From contig CM060173.1 in the NCBI GenBank assembly GCA_030549775.1, forward strand, positions 35,587,110-35,651,109: a stretch of 64,000 bases of DNA. Reading direction: 5' to 3'. Position 1 is the first letter of the stretch, and each line of letters starts with the position of its first letter. The position numbers were made by a program, and so were the translations under genes. Below are positions 53,626-64,000 of this stretch, in pieces. Under the pieces are notes generated by a model. It was not told the origin of the DNA, did not search any database, and worked only from the letters and a program-made list of their open reading frames with translations. This DNA is from Tamarix chinensis. Taxonomy: Eukaryota > Streptophyta > Magnoliopsida > Caryophyllales > Tamaricaceae.

Positions 53626-54720
53626 TGCAATAGTATCTATGAATTATTAAGACAATAAAGAATTAGCATACTTATTTATGGAACCTATTACAATACATGT
53701 TCTTGAAGATAATATTGGTAATGTCACTAACCTTGACAAGTTTACTTTGAGTAACTCTTATAGGTATGTAACATATTTTGAAGGAGAAGATTCGTGTATT
53801 TGATGATGTTAACATATCTAAAATTTTGCATATTACAAGTTATTACAAGTCAAAAGAAGCTAATATGCATGGAAGTCAAACTATCAAGTCAAGAAGACCT
53901 AGTTATTAAATTTCATGTAAATTGGGAATCTTGTTAGTTGTTTCAATGTATTAATTAGCTACATTTATTTTAATAATTTTTATTTGATGCATACATTATA
54001 TAGGAATGTAATTTGTTGCTTTACTAGTTAGTGTCCTAATTAGCCATGTGTATATTACTTTGGATACCTTAGCGTGCTATTTAGCAAAGTTTTTATTCCT
54101 TTACAATCACATGGTTGACATAGTGTAACTCATCCATGTGGATTATACATTGAAATCTAAGCAAGTAAATCACTTGGCTATTTATTTTAATAATTTTTGT
54201 TTGATACATGTATTATATAGGATCGCAATTTGTTTCTTTACTAGTTGGTGTATTAATTAGTCATTTGTGTATTAATTTTGCTACCTTCATACGCTATTTA
54301 TAAAATTGTGGATTCCTATATAATCACATGGTTGACACATTGTAGCTCATGTATGTGGATTATGAATTCAAATCTAAGCAAGTACTTCACTTGGCTATCT
54401 TCCCTCTTTTGTGAGTGATTTTCTAAGACTACTTGGAGTAATTTTAGATAGGATACTTTGAATGTATGCTCAGACAAACATTCAAATTTAATTTTTTTGA
54501 TTTCTTCTTTGAATCATTATTGATGATTGAAACAATTATTTAAATCATCATTGAATATTGATACAAGATTCAAACCAACCTTTAAATCTTTCTTGAATCT
54601 TGTTGAATATTCAAAAAAATCTTTAAATCTTCCTTGAAGATTAACTTCCACCTTTTCTCCATATGACACCTTCTTCTCTTCTATGGTCAAATCTTCTAAT
54701 CATTTTTGGAGGACCTCATA
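53626..54720 (+). mobile_element. 3' LTR of CRM-B with an internal 217-bp tandem duplication
   Basis: Starts TGCAATAGTATC, ends GGACCTCATA, and is homologous to 44051-44911. It is about 230 bp longer because 53963-54179 is repeated at 54180-54396. The repeated part contains the TATA region: TATATAA at 54317-54323 in the second copy, decayed to TTTACAA in the first. A target duplication for the element as a whole is not clear. Confidence 0.85.
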
Positions 54721-55094
54721 ACAGTGTCAAATCCTCTAGAACTAGTGCGCTTACTAGAATTGGCAACTATAGTTGTGGTGCTCAAATGTGGCCCTCAATG
54801 TAGGCACATATAGTCTCTATGATTGCCTAGATGTGCTTAGAATGATGGTTTGCAACCATTGACTTCCAAATACTAGGAATAATAAAAAAAAACATTTATC
54901 AAGCTTTAAGGCCCACATAAAAAAATCAACACAAAACTATCTATAATACATTGCCAACCCATTCTCACTCACAAACATTTTTGGGCATGAAAACACTTGA
55001 ACTTTTAGCTAGATACTCAAGGTAGTTGAGAAATTGTTAAAAACAATTGGTGGTGCTAGCTTAAAACATTTAAAAGGTTGATAATGTCAAAATA
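54721..55094 (-). pseudogene. T2 leader and Gag N-terminus
   Basis: On the minus strand, sequence between the primer binding site and the CRM-B insertion. The part nearest CRM-B reads NSSKRTSSRGFDT, plausible as the basic N-terminus of a Tekay/Del Gag. The rest is leader. No long frame. Confidence 0.5.
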
Positions 55095-55110
55095 ATGCTT
55101 TAATACCAAC
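55095..55110 (-). other. Primer binding site of T2
   Basis: The minus strand reads GTTGGTATTAAAGCA next to the LTR end GGGGTATTATAG, an initiator tRNA-Met type site. It fixes the orientation and 5' end of T2, 15 kb from its polypurine tract because of the nested CRM-B. Confidence 0.82.
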
Positions 55111-55111
55111 C

Positions 55112-55395
55112 TATAATACCCCTATTTTTCACAATATTTATTTAAACACCATAGAAGTTAAATACCAAACACACCTAGGAAAAATAGGATTATATTACTA
55201 CACCTAATATATGATATACGTCTGCTAATTTTCCCATGTTAGGTACAAGAATAGGAAAACCAACCCACCCAAATACAAGAATAGAGTGTGCATTAGATAT
55301 GATACATAGGTGAGAGTAAAATGAAAGTACTGAAATACAAAGGATATAAAAAGGTAAGAAGGAAAAGAGCCAAAACTTTGGTCCCTTAAAAATAA
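55112..55395 (-). mobile_element. Truncated 5' LTR of T2 (U5 end only)
   Basis: Starts on the plus strand TATAATACCCCTATTTTTC, matching the U5 end of the LTR at 36644. Only about 280 bp remain before plus-strand integrase sequence begins. The missing U3 and the missing RNase H/integrase core of the plus-strand host suggest a single deletion here. The right limit is approximate. Confidence 0.6.
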
Positions 55396-55700
55396 CTACT
55401 GATGATCCTCTAAAACCTTACTGATGAAGTTTTCTTGAGCAAATAATATCTTCCATATAATATCATCGAGGAATAAAGTACATGATTCTAACCAAGTGTT
55501 ATGGCATGAGGCAATTGGGTTGGGTGAGACATTGACATATGAGGAGTGTCATTTAAGGATCCTAGATATTAAGGCCATAGATATGTGCTTTATATCTATA
55601 TAGATGGATAAGTTCTTATGGTTAAACCATCGTGTTGAATAGGGTACTTGGGAAGATGAAGAGGCCATGAGACAATAACACCTTGAGTGTTTTGTTTTTT
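55396..55700 (+). pseudogene. Tekay/Del-like integrase end and chromodomain (broken)
   Basis: The plus strand reads NIFHIISSRNKVHDSNQV (family VFHVSMLRKYVHDPSHV), then GLGETLTYEECHLRILDIK and LNHRVE-stop-GTWEDEEAMRQ (family NHRVEEATWEDEEAMR). This is the GPY/F-proximal end and the chromodomain-like tail. It is colinear with the RT at 35640-36643 and is probably the same element, interrupted by T2. It is repeated, more decayed, at 57355-57520. Confidence 0.82.
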
Positions 55701-55944
55701 TTTTTTCAATAGCCATCTATTTTTAATTCATGGTAATTTCTATCTATGTCTATATTTTATTATTTTATTAGGAGGGTAGTGTGACTGTCCTTCATTTTTT
55801 TTATATACTATTGTTATCCTTATATATATATGAGTACATGTATCCTATATGATATACATAATTTGCTTCATGTGATATGTATGTGACTCTGACTTTTAAT
55901 TTTCTGAATATTAGAGGAAAATTTGTTTTTTAAAGAGGTAGGGA
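55701..55944 (+). other. 3' untranslated region and polypurine tract
   Basis: AT-rich, ending TAAAGAGGTAGGGA (55931-55944) before TGTAATACCCC. The tract position and the LTR start agree with a 3' end of a chromovirus. Confidence 0.72.
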
Positions 55945-56227
55945 TGTAATACCCCATATATTTAAAACCATAAATATGTGACTATAAATATTATAGGAGG
56001 AGAAAATGAGTTAAGGAATAAAATAGAATTCTTAAAATGGTTTGTAAAAAGTTATAATAATGGTTAGACACCCTACTGTGCTATTTGAGGTGTGTATATA
56101 TGTGACACTAAGGTTATTTCATAACTATAATTTTTATTGAGATCATATTATTAGGGTTAAGGTGATCTACATGTTTTTTTAGGAATAAAAATATGTATTT
56201 TGAAGTTAAAAGGAAGTCTGGAAATAA
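55945..56227 (+). mobile_element. Start of a 3' LTR, interrupted by a LINE-like fragment
   Basis: Starts TGTAATACCCC after the polypurine tract. About 280 bp can be followed before a T-run at 56228. The start does not resemble the LTRs at 7953 or 12777, so the plus-strand pol pieces may belong to another family. It is repeated at 57782-58080. Confidence 0.65.
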
Positions 56228-57354
56228 TTTTTTTTTTAATTTATAATGAATTTCATTAACACCAAAGTAAGTTCATGTACAAAAAAAATTTGATGACACA
56301 TCCTTTTAAGATGGTAATCTATCCAATATTTCTAATCTTCCCTTACACTCTCTAAATGAGCTTATATCATTTACTACTAATAAAAATCTCCTTTACAAGC
56401 TCTTACACTAAAATCCTAGGCAAGATTATTTTTGATTGAAAAATAATGAAGTTCTTAATTTGCTAAATTTTTTTACATCACCCCAAGTGCCACCATCTCC
56501 ATTACCACACTTTATCCTCTCCATCTAGTTATAAGTTTGATCATTGGGAACAAAATTTTTTCCCATGTCTCATTTATATAGGTTATCTATAACGTATTTA
56601 AAACATTAAACCAACACATATGAACAATCAGGAATTAAAATATAATATAATTTTATGTCTCATATCCAAACTCACATATACTATAATGAGAATTATCCAT
56701 TAATTTTCATCTATATATTTTTTCTTTGCCAATGGTGCTTCATGACAAAATAATTACTTAATCATCTTATGTTTTGTGATTTGTGAGTGTCTCCACATGA
56801 ATGGATTCAAAGGTTACAAAGTTTCTATCAATCTTAAGATTTATATGCAAGGTGAATATGATGGCTAGCATCTTATCTCTTGAGATCATAATGACCTTTA
56901 ATATGAAAGAATGGCATGCCTTAGATGAGTAAATTCATACTAAAGTTATTTTTAATTAAAATCTATGGACCCATCTTATCCATAAAACTTCGTTTTGTTT
57001 ATCGATTGCTATGCATATCTTTTAATGGGTCATTTATTCTAGCTATTACAATCTAAAATGACCACATCGAATTTTGCTTTTGGAACACACCCTTTCTTTT
57101 AAGAAGCTAAAGACTCACAATTCTACTTTCCTGTTATTGTCCTAAAAGATTTCGTGCATATTTGTTCTGCATAGTGTATCATAACTTCTAAAAATGGGAA
57201 GAAATGATCCATAAAAAAAATATCCTTCAACAAAAATCTAATAAATTATCATTTCCCAACATATATATTTGAGAAATTTAGTAGCCCGGCATGTAATGTT
57301 TGGTAGTAATATATCTAATAATGGTTTATACTACTTCACACCTAATCTTGTTGT
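56228..57354 (-). pseudogene. LINE-like fragment, 3' part (copy 1)
   Basis: On the minus strand, about 57010-56830 reads AIDKQNEVLWIRWVHRF and ISRDKMLAIIFTLHIN, like the region after the RT in plant LINE ORF2 (family LWVKWVH and LKLRDK). The 3' end is AATGAAATTCATTATAAATT followed by an A-run (plus-strand T-run 56228-56237), as expected for target-primed insertion. The 5' end is truncated. The assignment to LINE rests on two short motifs and the A-tail. Confidence 0.6.
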
Positions 57355-57781
57355 ATGAGGCACTAACATATGAGTAGTGTCTTTTGAGGATTTTATATAT
57401 TGAGACCATGGATATGTGCTCTAGAACTATTTTGATGGCAAATTTCATGTTGAAGAGGCTTCTTGGCAATATGTATTTTGAGGATTTTAGATATTGAGAC
57501 CATGAGACAATAACACCTTAAGTTTTTTTTCATTTTTTTCTAAGTAGCCATCTATTTTTTTATTCATTTTCATTTTTATCTATGCCTATATTTTATTTTT
57601 ATTATTAGAAGGGTAGTATGACTCTCCTTTATTTGTTGATATAATATTATAATTCATGTATATATGTGAATGCATATGGATATATGTGATATATATAATT
57701 TGTGTAATGTGATATGTGAGTGACTTTGAACTTTGATGTTCTAAACTTTGGAGGCAAATTTCTTTGTTAAGGATGCAAGGA
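57355..57781 (+). pseudogene. Second copy of chromodomain tail, 3' UTR and polypurine tract
   Basis: Corresponds to 55506-55944. The GAGACAATAACACCTTAAG stretch near 57500 matches 55669-55687. The coding motifs have decayed further than in unit 1, with a partial internal repeat of TTTTGAGGATTTTA(T/G)ATATTGAGACC at about 57380 and 57477. Confidence 0.75.
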
Positions 57782-58080
57782 TGTAATAACCCATATATAT
57801 AAAACTATAAATACATTACTATAAACATTATAGGAGGAGAGAAATGTGTTGAGACATAATATTAAAGGTTTAATATGTTTTCAAGAAAGCTATAATAACT
57901 ATTAGGCACCCTAATGTGCTATTTGAGGTGTGTATATATTTTGAGGAAGTATTTCAAATATGTACACTAAGGTTATTTCATAAATATAAATTTTTTTACT
58001 GAGATCATAATATTAGGGTCAAGGTGATTTACAAGTTTTATTGAGAATCAAAATCCTCATTCTTAAGTTAAGAGGATATT

Positions 58081-59209
58081 TGGAAATTATTATTTTTATT
58101 TATAATCAATTTCATTAATACTAAAGAAGGTTCATGTATAGCAAAAATCATATGACACATCTTTTTAAGATAATCTATCCAATATTTTGAATCTTCCCTT
58201 ATACCATCTAGATGAGTTTATATCATTTACTACTATAAAAAATCTCCTTTACTAGCTCTTTCACAAAAATCCTATGCAAGATTATTTTTGATTGAAAAAT
58301 AATGAATTTATTATTTTACTAAATTTTTTATATCATCCTAGGTGTCACCATTTACATTACCACATTATATTCTCTTTATCTATTTATATCTTTGATCATT
58401 AGGAAAAAAAGTTTTTTCCATGTCTCATGTCTATAAGTTATCTATAACGTATTTAAAACATTAAACCAACACATATGAGCAATCTGTAATTAAAATATAA
58501 TATAATATTATGCTTCATTTCCAAACACACACATACTTTAATGATCATTATTGATTACATTTCATCTATATATCTCTTTCTTTTTCAATTATGCTTGATG
58601 ACAAAATAATTACTTAATCATCTTATGTTTTGAGAGTTTTGAATATCCCCACACCAAATGATTCACAAGTTACAAAGTTTCTATTGGTCTCAAGATATCA
58701 TATGCAAGGTGAATATGATAGCTATCATCTCATCCCTTGAGATCACAACATCCTTTAATATCAAAGAATAATGCCTTTGGTGAATAAAGTCATACTAAGG
58801 TTCCTTCTAATTAAAACCATGGACCCATCATTTCCATAAAATTTCCTTATAGCTTATCAATTGCTACATATGGCTTCTAATGAGTCCCTTATTCTAGCTC
58901 TTAAAATCTCAAATGTCCATGTCAACATTTCCTTTTGGCATGCACAATTTTTTCCAAGAAGCTAAAGACTTGTAATTTTCTTTTCTATAATTGTCTAGAA
59001 AGGTGTCATGCATATTTGTTCTGTATAGTATATCCCAACTTTCAAAACTTTTAAGAAATGAGCCCAAATAAATATATATCCTTCAAGAAAATTCTAATAC
59101 ATTGTCATCTTCCAATGTATAAGACAAATTTATTAGCCCAACATGTAATTTTTGCTAATAATATATCCAATAATGGTTTATACTACTTCACAACCAATTT
59201 TATTGTATG
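58081..59209 (-). pseudogene. LINE-like fragment, 3' part (copy 2)
   Basis: Homologous to 56228-57354, in tandem. The A-tail region has decayed (TTATTATTTTTATTTATAAT on the plus strand). The WVH-type motif is frameshifted. Confidence 0.58.
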
Positions 59210-59257
59210 TACATAAGGGAGCTCCAAGGAATTGAAATGGAAATTACTCTACTTTAC

Positions 59258-59598
59258 TATAACACCCTATTTCATTAACCTTAATTCCATTACATAATAA
59301 GTTTCATAATTCACCTCTAATAAATGTAGTATTGAACTCTATATTATTTCTATTAAATTCAAACATTCTATCATTTATTTTGTTCTTTTGTGGATAGTCT
59401 AATTTTTTAATATTTTTTTATTTTTTATTTTTTTAAATTTTAACATATTCTAAAATTTAAATATGTATAAAAATTAATTTTAAGCTTAATAATTTCATTA
59501 AATCACATTAAATCCATTCAATTCATCAAAAATATTAAAATAAGGAAAAGTCTTGTTTATGCGATTATTCATTTTTAGCTAATTTTTTACAATTTTTT
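59258..59598. mobile_element. LTR-end-like fragment
   Basis: Begins TATAACACCCTATTTC, like chromovirus LTR termini, followed by 340 bp of very AT-rich sequence with no motif. A second terminus-like start comes at 59599. Probably truncated LTR debris; orientation unresolved. Confidence 0.35.
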
Positions 59599-61609
59599 TA
59601 TAACACCCATTTTCACTTTTGTAAAATTTAGCTTAAAAAATTAACCTAGAAGTTAAAATAAACAATGGAAAGTGTTACCACCACACCTAATAAAAATGTC
59701 TATAATCTATCTCATACTAGATATAAGGTTAATATCCAATCCCACCAAAACTTAAAACATTAATGCTTCTAAGTTACCGAAAAAATTCATCATCCATAAA
59801 GTGAGTGCAAAACCTATTTAGTAAATATGGAAATTTCCAAGTCCCTTATAAACAATATAAATATAAATGGCTATTTACAATGCCATTGAAATTACTACAA
59901 GACAGTAATTTCAAAAATAAATAATATTTATATATGAAAGTATAAGACAAATAAAAAGTCCATAGAGAATAAAACTCTAGATATCTCTGACTCTCTATCC
60001 AAATCGACAATTATAGTTTAAATCAAGTAGGGGTACCTAAATATAGGAAACGAAATAAGTATAGCATTGGTATATTAACATCGTGAGAAAACCATAATCA
60101 ACATATAATGATAGCATATGAACATTTAAACATTTTATCATTATACAAGGAAAATGAATAGTGATTAACATGTAATAAATTAAATTTGAATGATGATATT
60201 CTTATAAATAATCATCTTGCAATTCATAACAAGTAAAATATGAATAAAAATTCTAGTATTTAAGATCATTGAAAGCTTAAGAACTTAATAGGTAGGAGAA
60301 AAAGATATGTAAGAGAATATAACCCTAGATCAAGGTATAAACACAACTAAGCATAAATTCACAGCTAAAAATGACAAATTAAAATACTATTATGAAATCA
60401 AGGATATCATTTTTTATTCTAGGTGAATACACAAAATGCATTAGAGTTTAAACCTTACAAAAGGAAATGGTAGAGAAATAAGTTGTCATGGAAAACAAAG
60501 AAGTTTTTGAATCTCAAAATAACTCATATTACATGCTCACATGGAGTCACATGAAGTGAAAAAAATAGGTGAATCAAAGTTTAACAAACAACATTAGCAA
60601 ATCATAAACTCTTGCATGGTATCTTAGGAGAAATAAGAAAAGACATAAGGATACGAGTTCACCAAATATCATGATATGACTATTGAATTGGGAAATGTGT
60701 AATAATAGATGATCATGAAATCATATGACCATATATAATAAGAGAAGACCATGGAAGACACATAATAACATTAATAACAAGCAATCTTATTAAAAAAGAA
60801 AAACATATGATTATGGTACCAAAAAATAGGAAAGAAAAACATGCTAGCAGAGGGTTCATATTGACGCAACCTAATGGAGATAATAGTATGCACTATGTGA
60901 TACTTTCAAAGTACAAAATATAAAAGCAAGTGATTACAAGAAAAATCATGATAAAAAAAGTATAAAACACTAATATAAGGTCCGATAGGTATTTTATTCC
61001 ATATTTATATTATCACACAATCCACATTTTATCTAAGAAGAAATAATACTTAAGTAATGCATCTTAGTCATCAATCCAAAGCATTACTACTAACAAAACT
61101 TTTTTAACCCATTAAGGAACACTCTATATATTATTATCCACAATAGCTATATGACTCATATGTTACCTATAGATTAGAAAAGGGTCTCATCTTCACACCT
61201 AACACACTAGAGTAATATTATAACCATGTAACAACAAGGAGTGCATCAACTACAAATCCCACCTCTAAGGCCATTTCAAGGATTCTCACTTTGATCCTAA
61301 TCTTAACCTTACACTTGAACTATTAATAAAATTTAAAAATATATATAACTTCTATAATCTTAGAAAATAAAAAATTGGTAATACACAATAACCACCATTT
61401 AAACATACTAGAAAAGGGGTTACTTAGTTTTCATAGACATCTTATTTATTATAGCATACTAGAGTAAATAGGATTTAGACTCAAATACATAATCTTTCAA
61501 AATTTAGATGACAGCATTCAAAAATATTATAAAATCCTTATTTTCACTCTAATGTTTTTTTTCTTTTCAAAAGAGTAAGGCAAAAGGTGAAACCATAAAT
61601 GAGAAGTTT
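59599..61609 (-). mobile_element. Partial gypsy LTR, minus orientation likely
   Basis: Begins TATAACACCCATTTTCAC. The first 150 bp resemble the T2 U5 end at 55112 (CACACCTAATA, AGAAGTTAAA), which implies a minus orientation. No primer site lies to its left and no clear right end was found; it gives way to another terminus-like start at 61610. Confidence 0.5.
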
Positions 61610-64000
61610 TATAGTACCCCATTTCTCAAACCTTTCCTTTTAAAGAATATTTTGTATTTAAAAATATAATAACATTATTTAAAATTTTTATTACATATTT
61701 ATACATTAGAAACCTTAGTTTCATTTTTGAAATACCTTTTATTACATTTATGTTTTTTTATCTTTGAATTCTTCTGAGTCTACTAAGATCTATTAACATG
61801 ACGAGCCAAGGCATTGGCACAGTTATAGTATTTATTATGCCAGTGTGCCTTAATTGTGTTTTAGCCTTGGAATAACCTTTTTACTACCAAAAATTTATGA
61901 AAATTTTAATTTCATTATATTTCAGTGTATTTATGATTACAATTATTTTAATATTTTATATTATTATTTTTATAATTATTGATATAATAAGTCATCTAGT
62001 GCAACTTCTCTTTTCTAATCTTGTGAGACTTAATCCTAACCTTTCATTATTTATTACGATGGTTTATAACCTCTATTTTATGTCCTTTTAATTTTATGCT
62101 TGCCACCGTTTTGTAGTTATCAACTTGGAATATAATTTCTAATCATATTGTTCTTGCCTTTAATTATTTTTTTCTTTCTTTCTCCTCTACTCATCTTTCC
62201 TATCTTCTCCACCTTTAATTATTTAATTTTGTGTATGATTTGAATAAATTATGACTAAACCCCTTGGAAAATCACCATTACCTTTAACTTTTAGATAATT
62301 ATCACAACTTAGGAAGTTATAATATACCCTTCCAACCCTTACACCTATTATATGTTCTCTCTTTATTATTTTCCCTTCTTTATCTTCTCCTCCATGTTTT
62401 TTCCTTCTCCTTTTTCTTCCTATATTGGTTAAAAATCCCTCCTTTCTTACTTGATATTTTTACACAATATATATTAGTTGCAATATTACGTTATTATCAT
62501 TATAATAATTACCTAATATACCTTTCAAATATTTAACTTATAATGTTTTTGATCTTATCTCCCCTACCTCATTTCTACCACCATCATCTTCTCTATTTTT
62601 ATCCTATGGATTGCACATCTGTCATCCCCTATGACCACCATTTTTGATACCTTACACCACAACCAAAACCAGCATTATCCTTAATATTATCTTCTTTTCT
62701 ATTGACTTTTTTTGGATGTTCTCTTCTCTATTCTTCTCCCATTTTGATCTTTCTTTTCCATTTTGCCTCTATTTTCAAGCTTGGCTGTCATCCAAAAGTT
62801 TAAGATAAGTTTTGCTACTTATTCTCTTTGATTATACATGATTTATTTTAGTTATATATGGTTTTTGTTACTAATATTTTCATGACCTTTTCTAGGATAT
62901 ATAGGCTTGTTGGAAGAATGGTTTTGGTCCTCCAATCTTGATTTCTTTTTTGAATAATATGATTATATTTTGTTAATATCTTATTAGTTCTTACAAGCAT
63001 ATTGTAAGTTTAGGTAAATTTATGATTATGGCATATGGTATTTATGTTTTTTGGACCAAGGTGTTCTTGTGTAATTTGATTATTAGTTGGAGATTAGAGA
63101 ATACTTAGAGGAAAATTCATAGGAGAGAGGAGAGAAAAATGTGGAAAAGTTGTATTATGATTTTAGATCTCATAAGATAGATATAAGACCCTATATATAT
63201 AAGAGTAGAATGAGGGAGGAAAATGAGGAAAAACACCCTATGCTTACACACAATGAAATGCTTTTATCTTGAGTACAAGACAATTTTAGCATGGAAATGC
63301 CATGGGATACTAGTTTGGGACTAGTATGAGACTGAGATAAATGTGTCTAGAATATTTTTTTTGTAGATTCTTGTCCTTTGGGCCTACATTCCAAGGCCTA
63401 ATAATACTAGTTTGGAAAAGACATATATCACAATGATATTTTTATTTGGGGTTGTAGTTCCAATTAATTTTTTTTATTCTATTAGCATTTTTTTAAAATT
63501 GACGATACACTGTCAAAAAAGGTAATTTGTGGCATTTAACAACAAAAAATTTTGTGCTGATAATTTTACACTAGTGGAAGTATGATAACAATATAGTTGG
63601 GTATTACTATATTCATCATATGTCTTTCTTACCATATCGTCCTCGCATCAAATACAAGTCAAACAAGTTAGAAAATAATACATGATAAATAGTGAATAAG
63701 AGAAGCTCGAAAAAACATAGATGTAAGTTAGGAGATTAAATTTAGGTATAATATCAAAATACAACAAAAGGGATACTACAGAACTAAGAGTTCAAAAAGG
63801 TTCATGGAAAAAATTTAATAATTAGATAACATGTTGTTTAGTTTACATCATTATTAATCAATTTACTTTGAAGTGGGTAAGTTTTAGATCAATGTCAAGT
63901 TTGCAGTATAGAAATAGTCAATGAATATTTTTATGTAGCCTATAAGACATATTTGAAGAAACTAAATGTAGTTCAATAAAGATTCTACTATGAGAAGTGT
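61610..64000 (+). mobile_element. Partial gypsy LTR, plus orientation likely
   Basis: Begins TATAGTACCCCATTTC, with a pyrimidine-rich block at 62150-62780, the layout of the forward LTRs at 340, 7953, 12777 and 48680. No terminal TTACA was found before the window ends. 63350-64000 holds nothing recognised. Short inverted stretches (CCAAGGCATTGGCAC near 61806 and GTGTGCCTT...GCCTTGG near 61840-61870) are present. Confidence 0.45.

Larger units (their letters stand above)
55506..59209 (+). repeat. Tandem duplication, two units of about 1.85 kb
   Basis: Unit 1 is 55506-57354 and unit 2 is 57355-59209. Both contain, in order, the chromodomain tail, the 3' untranslated region, the polypurine tract, the LTR start (55945 and 57782) and the LINE-like fragment. 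The unit junction TGTATGAGGCAC resembles both ends (GGCATGAGGCAA and TTGTATGTACAT). Units have diverged by point changes and small indels, so the duplication is old. Confidence 0.87.

Noticed and set aside
44046..54725. Target duplication for CRM-B as a whole
   Set aside because: Flanks TCCGA and ACAGT do not match; boundaries or flanks have changed.

Overview
The window reads as plant nuclear heterochromatin built almost entirely of retrotransposons. The evidence is LTRs with TG...CA ends and 5-bp target duplications, primer binding sites matching initiator tRNA-Met (TGGTATCA-type), Ty1/copia and Ty3/gypsy polyproteins, a Cassandra-type LTR carrying 5S rRNA sequence, and a LINE-like fragment. 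No host protein gene, tRNA gene or functional rRNA gene was recognised. The sequence is AT-rich. Old copies are riddled with stops and show C-to-T/G-to-A decay, typical of long-methylated DNA. Nothing in it identifies the species; a flowering plant with abundant chromoviruses, in a pericentromere-like setting, is the best guess.

Layout. (1) 1-7635: the 3' part of a decayed copia element (integrase, RT, RNase H, PPT, 3' LTR), with a 3.8-kb solo LTR in its integrase. (2) 7953-18857: two related gypsy LTRs in tandem, each followed by a primer binding site, then a broken gag. (3) 18858-31033: a minus-strand, CRM-like gypsy element (CRM-A) with both LTRs. Each LTR is split by a member of another LTR family (duplications CAACA and CCAAA), and the pol region is split by a much younger 3,652-bp element (duplication CTAAG). 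(4) 31034-36643: plus-strand Tekay/Del-like pol pieces (protease, RT), interrupted by a minus-strand LTR and a solo LTR of the CRM-B family. (5) 36644-55390: a minus-strand Tekay/Del-like element (T2), interrupted by a Cassandra solo LTR (duplication ACTCT) and by a whole plus-strand CRM-like element (CRM-B, 44051-54720), which itself holds a 4.6-kb solo LTR (duplication AAGAA). (6) 55400-59209: plus-strand integrase end, chromodomain and 3' LTR start, with a LINE-like fragment in the LTR; about 1.85 kb of this is tandemly duplicated. (7) 59210-64000: AT-rich LTR debris.

The most unusual object is the young element at 21990-25641. It ends in 39-bp inverted copies of its own U3 terminus instead of two direct LTRs, yet has a perfect 5-bp target duplication. 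Integrase therefore appears to have joined a cDNA with a U3 end on both sides. It keeps a 507-codon open frame joining Gag, protease and the start of RT, with the zinc-knuckle region deleted, and it is far richer in CpG than anything around it.
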